Positions 27,439 to 35,956 of a stretch of 64,000 nucleotides of DNA are shown piece by piece. Made by a program: the position numbers and the translations under genes. Below the pieces are notes generated by a model. That model had not been told where the DNA came from and did not search any database. It saw only the letters and a program-made list of their open reading frames with translations. The stretch comes from an uncultured Actinomycetes bacterium (GTDB taxonomy: Bacteria > Actinomycetota > Actinomycetes > Nanopelagicales > Nanopelagicaceae): the NCBI GenBank assembly GCA_903852815.1, contig CAINRW010000044.1, forward strand, positions 1 to 64,000, read 5' to 3'. Each line of letters opens with the position of its first letter. Position 1 is the first letter of the stretch.

Positions 27439-27467
27439 ATTACACGCGTGTAAGTCGGATAAGTCAA
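27439..27467 (-). promoter_or_regulatory. Candidate whiB2 promoter with overlapping palindromic operator
   Basis: On the minus strand TTGACT (27462-27467) is followed by 17 bases and TGTAAT (27439-27444). The perfect palindrome TTACACGCGTGTAA (27440-27453) covers most of the -10 and part of the spacer. The -10 has G at position 2, so the promoter reading is tentative; the palindrome is certain. Confidence 0.45.
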
Positions 27468-27508
27468 GTGCGGATAGCCCTATTGGGAACCTAAGAGGCG
27501 GGTACTAC

Positions 27509-28513
27509 CTAGCCGATGGGAGAAATTTCATCATTTGTCACAAATGAGCGCGTAATTTGGGCGTTACTGGCGACCACAGCGCCCCGGGCAATAAAAGAGT
27601 CGACGATGCGTGCCCCCGCGCCAATGTGAGCCCCTGCCTCGATTATCGAAGCCGACACATGGGCTCCAGCTTCCACAATGGCCTCATGCGCGACGCAGCT
27701 GCCTTGATCAATTACGGCTGAGGCATCCACAACCGCGGCCTGCATGATCAAAGCCTGTGACGTATGGGTTTTTACATTTTCCGAAGTGAGTGCAGAAGTA
27801 TCTGCCCTGGATTGAACAAGATCGACAGAGCCTTTGAGCAACGCATTCGGTGTACCGATATCCAACCAATAGGAGTTATCAAGAAAACCACATACTTTTC
27901 CGCCTTGTGCAACCAAATCGGGGAAAGTTTGTCGTTCAACACTCACAACGCTTTCGGCAGGAATAGATTCAACAACGCTGGCTTTGAAAACATAACATCC
28001 GGCATTAATCGTATTTGTGATTGGGTTTTCCATCTTTTCTAAAAATGCGCTGACACGACCTGTTTCATCAATGGGAACACAACCATAAGCACGAGCATCT
28101 TCTACTGCTGTTAAGTGCAAAGTGACATCTGCATTATTTGCTTCATGTTCGGCAATCTGTTGTTTCAAATTGTGTGAACTCAAAACATCTCCATTGAAAA
28201 CAACAATTGATTCATTGCCGACTAATAATTTTGCGGCATTTCTAATTGCACCACCTGTACCAAGTGGTTCCTTTTCAACTGCATAAAGAAGTTTCATTCC
28301 CCATTGTGAGCCATCACCAAAATACGGAATAAAAACTTCAGATAAATAAGAAGTTGCAAGCACTACGGTAGTTATTCCAGCTTTCTTGGCCATTGCTAAT
28401 TGGTGTTCCGTTACTGGCAAACCAGCAACTGTGAGCATGGGTTTAGGTGTGTGTTTAGTCAATGGCATAAGTCTGGTGCCAAAACCGCCAACTAAAAGAA
28501 TTCCAACTGCCAT
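27509..28513 (-). CDS. Sugar-1-phosphate nucleotidyltransferase (GDP-mannose pyrophosphorylase-like)
   Basis: 334 residues. The NTP-transferase signature is LVGGFGTRLMPLTKHTPKPM (about 7-26), with the metal aspartate in VFNGDVLS (about 110). The C-terminal third (about 255-325) is a left-handed beta-helix with hexapeptide-like repeats (AVVDASAVIDQG, AIVEAGAHVSAS, IIEAGAHIGAGA). Members form GDP-mannose or NDP-glucose for wall glycans. The Mycobacterium homologue by position is the manC/manB gene after the whiB2 region. It starts three bases after dapC, so it belongs to the fdxA-dapC message. Substrate inferred from synteny. Confidence 0.85.
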   Translation of the reverse strand: MAVGILLVGGFGTRLMPLTKHTPKPMLTVAGLPVTEHQLAMAKKAGITTVVLATSYLSEVFIPYFGDGSQWGMKLLYAVEKEPLGTGGAIRNAAKLLVGNESIVVFNGDVLSSHNLKQQIAEHEANNADVTLHLTAVEDARAYGCVPIDETGRVSAFLEKMENPITNTINAGCYVFKASVVESIPAESVVSVERQTFPDLVAQGGKVCGFLDNSYWLDIGTPNALLKGSVDLVQSRADTSALTSENVKTHTSQALIMQAAVVDASAVIDQGSCVAHEAIVEAGAHVSASIIEAGAHIGAGARIVDSFIARGAVVASNAQITRSFVTNDEISPIG

Positions 28514-28516
28514 GAC

Positions 28517-29581
28517 TTATGCCTTCAATCTCTTGACTGCTTGAGCAATCTGCTCGTCCGTTGCAGTTAATGCAATCCGAATATTGTTTCGGCCCTTTTC
28601 TCCATAGAAACTTCCAGGCGTTGCCAGAATTCCCCGTTGCGCCAGCCAGTCCACGCTTTGCCAAGCATCTTCATTTCGTGTGCACCATATATACAAACCT
28701 GAGTTACTAAATTCAACGGTGAAGCCACATTGTTCTAGTGCAGGAATGAGCATCTCGCGCCGCGCGTTATATCGAGCACGTTGTTCAAGGACATGTTGAT
28801 TATCTGAAAGCGCAACGGCCATTGCCTTTTGCACAGGCAGCGGCACCATCATTCCTGCATGCTTTCGCAGTTCTCGAATTTTCGAAATCAGCGCAGAATC
28901 GCCAACCATGAGTGCTGCTCGATAGCCAGCCATTGATGATCGTTTTGAAAGTGAATGAATTGCCAAAATATTTCGATTATCTCCGTTAGTCAATGCCATA
29001 ACTGACGTAGAAGTTGCAGTGTGATCAAACTCTAGATAGCACTCATCTGATATGAGTACCGAATTATTTCTTCGCGCCCACTGAATGCACTCTAAAAGTT
29101 CATCTGCACTATGAACGCGACCCGTTGGATTAGAAGGAGAATTCACCCACGCCAAATCTGCTTGCGGCCATGTTCGTGCATCTATTTCTACTGGAATAGA
29201 TTGTGCGTGGGCAATTAAAGCTCCAACGTGGTACGTCGGATATGCAATCTCTGGAATCAGTACTGATTTAGATTCAATAATTGTTGCTAACCAAGCAACT
29301 AGTTCTTTAGAGCCAATGAGTGGCAAAACATCAAAATCACCCGTTGCACCTAAACGAAGTTTTGCCCAGTTCGAAATGGCTTCACGCAGCTCGGGTGTTC
29401 CAGCAGTAACTGGATAACTTGGTGAATTGGAGGCGTCTTTTAAAGCCTCTTGAATGAACTGTGGAGTGGGATCAACTGGTGTACCTACCGAGAGATCAAT
29501 TATTCCATCAGCGTGCGAGCGCGCTTTTTGGGCAAATGGGGCTAATGCATCCCAGGGGAAATCTGGGAGTGGTGCGCGCAA
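28517..29581 (-). CDS. dapC: N-succinyldiaminopimelate aminotransferase DapC
   Basis: 354 residues, class I/II PLP aminotransferase. PLP lysine in HSLSKRSSMAGYRAAL (about 200-215), the aspartate in LISDECYLEF, and WVNSPSNPTGR for the cofactor/substrate site. It lies six bases after a seven-iron ferredoxin gene, the standard fdx-dapC pair of actinobacteria, which is the main reason to call it DapC rather than a generic aminotransferase. It would convert N-succinyl-2-amino-6-ketopimelate to N-succinyl-LL-diaminopimelate. DapD, the preceding enzyme of this route, is encoded at 44.6 kb in this window. Confidence 0.88.
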   Translation of the reverse strand: MRAPLPDFPWDALAPFAQKARSHADGIIDLSVGTPVDPTPQFIQEALKDASNSPSYPVTAGTPELREAISNWAKLRLGATGDFDVLPLIGSKELVAWLATIIESKSVLIPEIAYPTYHVGALIAHAQSIPVEIDARTWPQADLAWVNSPSNPTGRVHSADELLECIQWARRNNSVLISDECYLEFDHTATSTSVMALTNGDNRNILAIHSLSKRSSMAGYRAALMVGDSALISKIRELRKHAGMMVPLPVQKAMAVALSDNQHVLEQRARYNARREMLIPALEQCGFTVEFSNSGLYIWCTRNEDAWQSVDWLAQRGILATPGSFYGEKGRNNIRIALTATDEQIAQAVKRLKA

Positions 29582-29587
29582 GAAAAA

Positions 29588-29908
29588 CTACTCGCTCTTT
29601 GGAGGAAGCGCTTTTACAGTTTCGTGATCTGTATGAGTCGCTCCCATTTTGCTCGCTCCACCAGGAGAACCAATCTCTACGAAAAACTCAGTATTAATTT
29701 TGCCGAACTGTTTCCATTGAGGTGGCACATCATCTTCATAATAAATAGCTTCCACTGGGCAGACTGGTTCACACGCTCCGCAATCAACGCATTCGTCAGC
29801 CTGGATGTAGAGCATGCGATCGCCTTCATAGATGCAGTCCACAGGACATTCAGCAATGCATGATTTATCTTTTACATCCACACATGGTTCGGCGATCACA
29901 TATGTCAC
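29588..29908 (-). CDS. fdxA: 7Fe/8Fe ferredoxin
   Basis: 106 residues from a GTG with GGAGG seven bases upstream. Cysteines at 9, 17, 21 and 25, then 40, 43, 46 and 50, make two cluster sites: the first with the wide C-x7-C spacing typical of a [3Fe-4S] or mixed site, and CxxCxxCxxxCP for a [4Fe-4S] cluster. The acidic C-terminal tail fits the actinobacterial FdxA/FdxC family. It transfers electrons to unidentified partners, often cytochromes P450 or ferredoxin-dependent enzymes. Leads the dapC-nucleotidyltransferase operon and is divergent from the 66-residue ORF. Confidence 0.92.
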   Translation of the reverse strand: MTYVIAEPCVDVKDKSCIAECPVDCIYEGDRMLYIQADECVDCGACEPVCPVEAIYYEDDVPPQWKQFGKINTEFFVEIGSPGGASKMGATHTDHETVKALPPKSE

Positions 29909-29993
29909 GATTAGCCTCCGTAAGAATTATTTAAGTTGCGGGTCAGATTGTAATCGCATCCTCTCTCCGAAGGCGATATTTGCCGTGAAGGAT

Positions 29994-29999
29994 TATCGT
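29994..29999 (+). promoter_or_regulatory. Putative -10 element for the leaderless orf66-cysS message
   Basis: TATCGT, six bases, then the ATG at 30006. It sits in the 97-base divergent region after the fdxA start. Confidence 0.5.
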
Positions 30000-30005
30000 T
30001 AATCC

Positions 30006-30206
30006 ATGCCCCAAGGTCTCGAAGCCAGATTTGCTGCCCTGATTGGCAAACGAGTAACCATCCGATTGCATGATCCGCAGGGTGGATTTCGCGACATCGT
30101 AGGCTTTCTTGAGTCCCCCGTCACACTCCGAAATCGCCATGGAGAACTTATTGAGTTCGCACATGAGCAGATTGCACTGTGGCGAGAAGTGGTTGAAAAA
30201 AAATGA
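30006..30206 (+). CDS. Stand-alone SH3-like small domain protein
   Basis: 66 residues. The core GKRVTIRLHDPQGGFRDIVG followed by VTLRNRHGELIEF resembles the N-terminal SH3-like beta-barrel domain found in actinobacterial GNAT acetyltransferases of the Rv0428c/Cg3035 kind. The acetyltransferase domain itself is absent, and the gene overlaps cysS by four bases (ATGA). It may be a domain left after loss of the catalytic part, or an independent small binding protein. TATCGT lies six bases before the ATG. Homology is judged by eye and uncertain. Confidence 0.6.
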   Translation: MPQGLEARFAALIGKRVTIRLHDPQGGFRDIVGFLESPVTLRNRHGELIEFAHEQIALWREVVEKK

Positions 30207-31561
30207 GTTTGCGGCTCTATGACACGCTTAGCCGAACTCCACAAAATGTTAATACCGGCAATCAAAGTGTAAAGATTTATTGTTGTGGGCCGACAGTTTA
30301 TCGAGATGCCCATGTTGGAAATCTTCGAACTTTTCTGCTCGCCGACCTAGTGCGACGAGTGCTTGAATTAACTGGCAATAAGGTCGAACTTGTTCAAAAT
30401 ATTACCGACGTTGGGCATATGTCTGAAGATTTTCAAGAACAAGACAAAATGTTGCTTCAAGCTAGCCAAGAAAAAACAGATCCCTTTTTGATTGCACGAA
30501 AATATGAAGAGAAATTTCACCGTGATTTGTCTCGTTTAAATGTCATACCTGCCGATATGTATCCGCGGGCAAGTGAATCAATCACCCTTATGCATGAGAT
30601 TATTTCCAAACTCTTGGCCAGTAACAATGCATATGTCGGTACAGATAACTGCGTCTATTTTGATTCGCAATCCTTCGATAGTTACGGCGCAATAAGTGGC
30701 AATCGACTTGAATCTCTGAAACCAGGACACCGATATGAGTTTGTTGAGCAGGGAGCGAAAAAATTTCACGCAGATTGGGCGCTTTGGAAATCTGCAGGCA
30801 ATCGCCAAGAGATGATTTGGGATTCACCTTGGGGACCGGGTTTTCCTGGGTGGCATATCGAATGTTCGGCAATGTCATTGCATTATTTAGGCGAGCGAAT
30901 AGATGTTCATATCGGTGGAATCGATTTGCGTTTTCCTCATCATGAAAACGAGCGCGCCCAGAGCAATGTAATTGTTTCAAAGGAAAGCGTTGCGCTGTGG
31001 CTACACGGCGAGCATTTACTTTTTGAAGGCCGCAAAATGTCAAAAAGTTCTCACAATGTAGTTTTACTAGAAGATGTCATAGCTCGAGGCTTTGATCCCC
31101 TTGCGCTGCGACTTTGCTTTCTAGAAAATCGATACAGGTCACAGATGGATCTGACGTGGGCAGCAATAGAAGCCGCGAACACGACGCTTACACGCTGGCG
31201 GAACAAGATTGCACAATGGAATAAAAGCGAGATAACTAGCGACGAAGAGTTTCTAAGGATTATTGAGAATGATCTTGATACTCCGAAAGTAATTCAATAT
31301 TTGCGTGCAATTGAAAAGGATGAAAGTAATTCGGATAGAGCAACAATTTTTCTCTATGCTGACAAGGTTCTTGGGCTTAATCTTGATAAACAAGAGGCAG
31401 AAAAAACTTTGAGTCAAAGCCAGAGCGACTTACTGCAACAAAGAGATCTCGCACGAAATGAAAAGCGTTGGAGTGATAGTGACGAACTTCGAAAGCAATT
31501 AGAGGCTTCAGGGTTAACTATTAGCGATACTTCTGATGGTCAAAAGTGGAGTTGGAATTAA
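30203..31561 (+). CDS. cysS: Cysteinyl-tRNA synthetase
   Basis: 452 residues, class I. HVGN (37-40) stands in for HIGH, and KMSKS begins at about residue 278. The zinc/cysteine site is formed by Cys28 region (YCCGPTVY), CSAMS near 209, and the H-x-x-x-E pair in FPHHENERAQS. A helical C-terminal domain ending in DSDELRKQLEASGLTI matches the DALR/anticodon-stem part of CysS. MshC, the mycothiol paralogue, is shorter and lacks that end, so CysS is preferred even though mshB is close by. It converges on the small membrane gene with a shared TTAA. Confidence 0.92.
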   Translation: MSLRLYDTLSRTPQNVNTGNQSVKIYCCGPTVYRDAHVGNLRTFLLADLVRRVLELTGNKVELVQNITDVGHMSEDFQEQDKMLLQASQEKTDPFLIARKYEEKFHRDLSRLNVIPADMYPRASESITLMHEIISKLLASNNAYVGTDNCVYFDSQSFDSYGAISGNRLESLKPGHRYEFVEQGAKKFHADWALWKSAGNRQEMIWDSPWGPGFPGWHIECSAMSLHYLGERIDVHIGGIDLRFPHHENERAQSNVIVSKESVALWLHGEHLLFEGRKMSKSSHNVVLLEDVIARGFDPLALRLCFLENRYRSQMDLTWAAIEAANTTLTRWRNKIAQWNKSEITSDEEFLRIIENDLDTPKVIQYLRAIEKDESNSDRATIFLYADKVLGLNLDKQEAEKTLSQSQSDLLQQRDLARNEKRWSDSDELRKQLEASGLTISDTSDGQKWSWN

Positions 31562-31869
31562 GCTGGTAAAAGAACTGCAATTACGAGCGATAAGACGCCG
31601 AGATTCATAAGAGAAATACCAATACTGTTGCCAGAGATTAAATATTCATCATTTATTCCAGGGAAGCCAGCACGCAAAGTCACGGCAGTCCATGCAATGG
31701 CGGCAGTAATGCGAAAAGCCCTACCGCCCCACTTTCTTCCAATGCACCAAATTCCGGTCGCCGTTGCAACAAGCACAAAAAGCAAACCAAAGGGTGGCAA
31801 CGATGCGTGCAAGAAAACCGAACCAACACCAAGTAGTGCGCCGATAATGAATGAATAAATAAATCGCAT
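31558..31869 (-). CDS. Small four-helix membrane protein next to mshB
   Basis: 103 residues with four hydrophobic segments (about 3-22, 26-43, 52-68 and 84-102) and short loops. No catalytic motif. A protein of this size and type lies beside mshB in Mycobacterium (Rv1171 by memory), and here it starts with a one-base TAATG overlap of the mshB stop. Function unknown. A role tied to mycothiol is suggested only by co-location. Its stop overlaps the cysS stop by four bases on the other strand. Confidence 0.7.
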   Translation of the reverse strand: MRFIYSFIIGALLGVGSVFLHASLPPFGLLFVLVATATGIWCIGRKWGGRAFRITAAIAWTAVTLRAGFPGINDEYLISGNSIGISLMNLGVLSLVIAVLLPA

Positions 31870-32723
31870 TAAAGCTTTATCCCGGAGGTCAAATCACTTT
31901 CACGTCCTTTGTCATCAAAAGGCGCTGATTTTTCGCCTTTAACTAAGGTGTAGTACTCATGACCCCACACTTGCAGACCTAAATTATTTGAAAGCGCAAA
32001 AAATGGCCCGTCCAGCGCAATCTGTGTTTCATGGGCTTTCATAGCGGCCATTTTTGCTTCCACGAAATCGTTACCATCAATTAATGTAGTAACCAATGAA
32101 TCATCCTTGGCAAATGGAAGATCATCCACGCTCTCGGCACCAAAGAAATCAGAACCAAGCTCTTTCATTTTTTCTATGCCCTCTGCAAGAACTGATTTAG
32201 GCATCGTGTTCCAATAAATCTTTTGAATCTGCCACGTTGCAAGTTCACTTGCACGCATTGCTACTCGATGTGCCTGAATATGATCGGGGTGACCATATCC
32301 ACCGATTTCATCATATGTAATCAAGATATGTGGCTTAACCTCTTCAATAATTGCAACAAGTTCACCAGCTGCGCTGTCCACATTGGCTTGCCAAAAGACA
32401 TCACTTCGATTATTTGGCTCGGTATCCATCATGCCGCTGTCACGGTAGTGACCTAGGAAACGGAAGTCATTCACACCAAGGGCTTTCATGGCAATTGCTA
32501 ATTCGATCTCACGATGCAATCCCAACTTATCTTCTTCACTACTAGCTAAATGAGATAAACCTGGCACCAAAACTTCGCCTTCTTCTCCGCGGGTGCAAGT
32601 CACCAAACAAACATGTGCACCAAGAGCTGCGTAGAGCGCCATAGTGGCACCGTTGTTAATTGTCTCGTCATCAGGATGCGCGTGCACCAAAAGAATTCGA
32701 TATCCAGCGTATGAGTTTTTCAT
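31869..32723 (-). CDS. mshB: MshB, mycothiol GlcNAc-inositol deacetylase
   Basis: 284 residues from the ATG ending at 32723 (an alternative ATG lies four codons upstream). LmbE/PIG-L fold: zinc ligands His and Asp in LVHAHPDDETINNGAT (about 10-25) and the second histidine in YGHPDHIQAHR (about 140-150). MshB deacetylates GlcNAc-inositol in mycothiol synthesis, and related Mca enzymes deal with mycothiol adducts; the length and neighbouring small membrane gene favour MshB. No mshA, mshC or mshD is in the window. The start overlaps the end of moeZ by about four bases. Confidence 0.85.
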   Translation of the reverse strand: MKNSYAGYRILLVHAHPDDETINNGATMALYAALGAHVCLVTCTRGEEGEVLVPGLSHLASSEEDKLGLHREIELAIAMKALGVNDFRFLGHYRDSGMMDTEPNNRSDVFWQANVDSAAGELVAIIEEVKPHILITYDEIGGYGHPDHIQAHRVAMRASELATWQIQKIYWNTMPKSVLAEGIEKMKELGSDFFGAESVDDLPFAKDDSLVTTLIDGNDFVEAKMAAMKAHETQIALDGPFFALSNNLGLQVWGHEYYTLVKGEKSAPFDDKGRESDLTSGIKL

Positions 32724-33853
32724 AATGACTCCCATGCAAGTATTCCTCCACGCAAATGGCGCGAATTGTTAAAACCAGCCGCCTGAATAATTTCAAGGCA
32801 CTGCGCAGATCTCACTCCAGATCGACAGTGAAGAATAATCTCTTTATCGTGCGGAAGAAGTTGCAACGCGCTTAAATCTTCAAATTGATTCTTAGGAATA
32901 AGAATGGAGTTGGGAATCCGTGATTGTTCAAACTCGGAAGGCTCGCGTACGTCGATGAGTACAAACTCTTCACCGTTGACGAATTTATCCTGCAACCCTT
33001 GAGCTGAAATTTCTAGTGAGTTTCTGACTCCACAAAATTCTTCATAGTCCTCTAGCAACGCTGCTTGGGTTGATTGAGCGCTGCACATAACACACGCTAA
33101 ATCTTTGCGAATATCTAGTTTTGAGAAACTACTCTCGAGAGCATCAAAAATTATCAATTTTCCGATTTGGATTTCACCAATTCCGGTAATCGCTTTAATA
33201 ACTTCGTTGACCTGCAGGGAAGCAATCGTTGAACACAACGCACCAATTACTCCGGCTTCTGCGCAGTTTTGAACGGTTTCAGGTGCTGGTGGCTTTGGAT
33301 GCAAACATCTGTAGCACGGGCCATGGGTATTCCAAAAAATTGCTGCCTGCCCATCAAATTGATTAACCGATCCCCATACATATGGCTTATTGAGAAGAAC
33401 GGCAGCATCATTTATTAAATAGCGAGTTGCAAAATTATCTGTTGCATCGACAACGATGTCGTAGTCAGAAAATACTTCTATTGCATTGTGAATATCTAAA
33501 CGAGAAGTTATTGCTTGAATTCTTATATGCGGGTTTAAATCAGTTAACTTCTCTTTGGCTACTTCCGCTTTATTTTTTCCAATATCTCTTGTTCCAAAAA
33601 GAATTTGCCGGTGTAAATTGCTCTCATCAACTACATCAAAATCCATTACTCCAATATTTCCAACACCGGCTGCAGCTAAATAAAGCAGCACTGGTGAACC
33701 TAGTCCTCCCGCACCAACGCATAAAACTCGTGCGGCATTCAAGCGTTCTTGGCCTTGCATAGAAAAATCGGCGATTACTGTCTGGCGGATATAGCGGAGC
33801 TTTTGCGCATCACTTAAAGCCAGTCCGGTTCCAATTAAAGGAGCGATTTTCAT
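32720..33853 (-). CDS. moeZ: MoeZ-type adenylyltransferase/sulfurtransferase
   Basis: 377 residues from the ATG ending at 33853; a longer reading adds 57 residues unlike the family and runs under the tetR gene. ThiF/MoeB domain: nucleotide loop VLCVGAGGLGSPVLLY, DATDNFATRYLIND, and zinc pairs CYRC and CVMC. C-terminal rhodanese domain with the active cysteine in LHCRSGVRSAQC. MoeZ proteins adenylate and thiolate small sulfur-carrier proteins (MoaD, CysO, ThiS types) for molybdopterin, cysteine or thiamine synthesis. None of those carriers is in the window, so the pathway is not determined. Confidence 0.9.
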   Translation of the reverse strand: MKIAPLIGTGLALSDAQKLRYIRQTVIADFSMQGQERLNAARVLCVGAGGLGSPVLLYLAAAGVGNIGVMDFDVVDESNLHRQILFGTRDIGKNKAEVAKEKLTDLNPHIRIQAITSRLDIHNAIEVFSDYDIVVDATDNFATRYLINDAAVLLNKPYVWGSVNQFDGQAAIFWNTHGPCYRCLHPKPPAPETVQNCAEAGVIGALCSTIASLQVNEVIKAITGIGEIQIGKLIIFDALESSFSKLDIRKDLACVMCSAQSTQAALLEDYEEFCGVRNSLEISAQGLQDKFVNGEEFVLIDVREPSEFEQSRIPNSILIPKNQFEDLSALQLLPHDKEIILHCRSGVRSAQCLEIIQAAGFNNSRHLRGGILAWESL

Positions 33854-33922
33854 AGGCTGGTAATTCTGCCGTACTGACGCATCTGCGGCTACACCTATTA
33901 GCGAAATTGGCATGACAACCTC

Positions 33923-33928
33923 TACGAT
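33923..33928 (+). promoter_or_regulatory. Putative -10 element deciding the tetR start
   Basis: TACGAT, seven bases, then ATG at 33936. The upstream ATG at 33912 has no comparable element, so the later start is favoured. Confidence 0.45.
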
Positions 33929-33935
33929 TACGCTA

Positions 33936-34547
33936 ATGAGTAATCTTGATGCATCAAACAAGGCGCGCTTGCCACGTGATGAGCGACGAGCACTACTGCT
34001 CTCTGCGGCATTAGAAGTTTTCACGGCTGCTGGATATCACTCGGCGGCTATGGATGAAATTGCGGATCGCGCAAATGTAAGTAAGCCAGTTCTGTATCAA
34101 CATTTTCCATCAAAACTTGAACTTTATCTTGCAGTACTTGATTTACACATTGACTCACTTGTATTTGAGATACAAAAAGCAATCGCTTCTACTCCAGATA
34201 ATGCAAACCGTGTGCATGCAACGGTCGATGCTTACTTTGCATTTATTGAAAAGGAAGGTGAAGCTTTTCGTTTGCTTTTCGAGAGCGATATGAGCGTCGA
34301 ACCCGCAGTTCGCGAACGTCTTAACCGAATGACTTATGACTGCGCTGCAGCGGCAAGTGCGGTAATTTCAATTGATACTGGTTTGCCTAAAGAGGCTTCA
34401 ATGCTCCTAGGTGTTGGAATGATTGGTTATGCCCAAGTAACTGCACGACACTGGTTAGACCGTGATAGCGCACTTACTCGTGAACAAGCAGTTGAATTAG
34501 TAAACAACCTCATGTGGAGAGGTATTTCAGGTTTTCCGCGCAATTAA
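33936..34547 (+). CDS. TetR family transcriptional regulator
   Basis: 203 residues from the ATG at 33936; an ATG at 33912 would add eight residues. The HTH is in MDEIADRANVSKPVLYQHFPSK (two segments, about 38-59). The C-terminal ligand domain (about 70-203) is helical with LLFESDMSVEPAVRERL. Ligand and targets unknown. It precedes a DEAD-box helicase by 74 bases and is divergent from moeZ; either could be regulated by it, though housekeeping roles of the neighbours suggest a broader lipid or stress regulator as in mycobacterial Rv3208-type proteins. No clear operator was found. Confidence 0.9.
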   Translation: MSNLDASNKARLPRDERRALLLSAALEVFTAAGYHSAAMDEIADRANVSKPVLYQHFPSKLELYLAVLDLHIDSLVFEIQKAIASTPDNANRVHATVDAYFAFIEKEGEAFRLLFESDMSVEPAVRERLNRMTYDCAAAASAVISIDTGLPKEASMLLGVGMIGYAQVTARHWLDRDSALTREQAVELVNNLMWRGISGFPRN

Positions 34548-34621
34548 CTCCGATAGGATTACATGTATGAGCTCCATTATTTTTAGAATTTCTTGCAATA
34601 AAATCTCTGGCGCCGCATAAA

Positions 34622-35956
34622 GTGTCAAAAACTTTCGCAGAACTTCCACTTCGCCCAGAGACAATTGAGGCACTTCATGCCCACGGCTTCATTGCACCTT
34701 TTGCAATTCAAGAGATGGTGTTACCCATTGCCCTCAGTGATGGCGATGTCATTGGTCAAGCTAAGACAGGTACTGGAAAGACTCTTGCATTTGGAGTTCC
34801 CGTTATTGAACGCGTCATTGCACCTAATGACAGCGAGTGGAGTTCATTTGAACACAAAGGAATGCCACAAGTATTAATTGTCGTTCCTACGCGCGAACTG
34901 TGTACTCAGGTCACCAGAGATATTGAAGAGCTTGCTAGCAATCGAGGAATTAGAACTTTAGCGGTTTATGGTGGCCGTGCATTTGAACCACAAATAGATG
35001 CACTTCTTGCTGGCGTTGAAATCGTGGTTGGTACACCAGGTCGACTTCTAGATTTGTCACGTCAAGGTCAGTTGAAATTAAAGCAAGTTTCTCGTTTGGT
35101 ATTGGATGAAGCCGATGAGATGTTGGATCTAGGTTTTCTGCCTGATGTTGAAAAGATTTTAGCTAACACTCCCAACCGAGTTCAGACAATGCTTTTTTCA
35201 GCAACGATGCCTGGCGACATTATTGCTTTGGCACGTAGATTTATGAACCAGCCGATTCATATTCGCACTCAAGATAGTGAAGATGAAGGCGCTGTCGTTA
35301 CTCGCATTAAGCAGCATGTTCTTCGCGCACATGCAATGGATAAAATTGAAATGCTCGCTCGCATTTTGCAAGCACAAGGTCGTGGACCAACAATGGTTTT
35401 CTGTCGCACAAAGCGCACATGCCAAAAAACTGCTGAAGAGTTATTAGAGCGCGGTTTTAAAGCTGCGCCTATCCATGGAGATTTAGGACAAAGCGCACGT
35501 GAAAAAGCTTTGGCCGATTTTAAGAATGGAAAATCAGATGTGTTGGTGGCAACTGATGTTGCCGCGCGTGGAATTGATATCGATGGAATAACTCACGTGA
35601 TTAACTATCAGTGCCCAGAAGATGAAAAGACTTATGTTCACCGAATCGGTCGAACTGCCCGCGCTGGGGCTCATGGAATTGCCGTGACTTTTGTCGATTG
35701 GGATGAATTAGCGCGCTGGAAGATGATCAACCAAACTTTAGATTTAGGTTTAGCTGAACCTGAAGAAACCTACTCATCATCTGCTCACCTTTATGAAGTG
35801 ATGGATATTCCTGCTGGATCAACTGGGCGAATTACAAAAGCTAAACCAGAAATCAAAAAAGAGAGCGTAAAGAAAGAAAGTGTAAAGAAAGTTGAAGCAC
35901 CGAAAGTTAGAACTGAAAGAACTCGTACGCGGACTAAGAAGTTTAAAGAAAGCTAA
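34622..35956 (+). CDS. DEAD-box RNA helicase
   Basis: 444 residues from a GTG. Q-motif region APFAIQEMVLPIAL, motif I AKTGTGKT (about 47-54), PTRELCTQV, GTPGRLLDL, DEADEMLDLGF, SAT, and the C-terminal ARGIDIDGITHVINYQ and HRIGRTARAG are all present. The last 60 residues are a Lys/Arg/Glu-rich tail (repeated KKESVKK units and RTRTRTK). Such helicases aid ribosome assembly and mRNA turnover, often in the cold. No good Shine-Dalgarno or leaderless hexamer precedes the GTG. It converges on marC with a four-base CTAA overlap. Confidence 0.95.
   Translation: MSKTFAELPLRPETIEALHAHGFIAPFAIQEMVLPIALSDGDVIGQAKTGTGKTLAFGVPVIERVIAPNDSEWSSFEHKGMPQVLIVVPTRELCTQVTRDIEELASNRGIRTLAVYGGRAFEPQIDALLAGVEIVVGTPGRLLDLSRQGQLKLKQVSRLVLDEADEMLDLGFLPDVEKILANTPNRVQTMLFSATMPGDIIALARRFMNQPIHIRTQDSEDEGAVVTRIKQHVLRAHAMDKIEMLARILQAQGRGPTMVFCRTKRTCQKTAEELLERGFKAAPIHGDLGQSAREKALADFKNGKSDVLVATDVAARGIDIDGITHVINYQCPEDEKTYVHRIGRTARAGAHGIAVTFVDWDELARWKMINQTLDLGLAEPEETYSSSAHLYEVMDIPAGSTGRITKAKPEIKKESVKKESVKKVEAPKVRTERTRTRTKKFKES

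Noticed and set aside
30203-31561. MshC (mycothiol cysteine ligase) instead of CysS, because mshB is near
   Set aside because: The protein keeps the CysS-type CGPTVY start and the C-terminal helical anticodon part that MshC lacks.
33854-34024. N-terminal extension of moeZ under tetR
   Set aside because: The extra 57 residues do not resemble the MoeB/ThiF start, and the family start MKIAPLIGTG-LSDAQKLRY fits the ATG ending at 33853.
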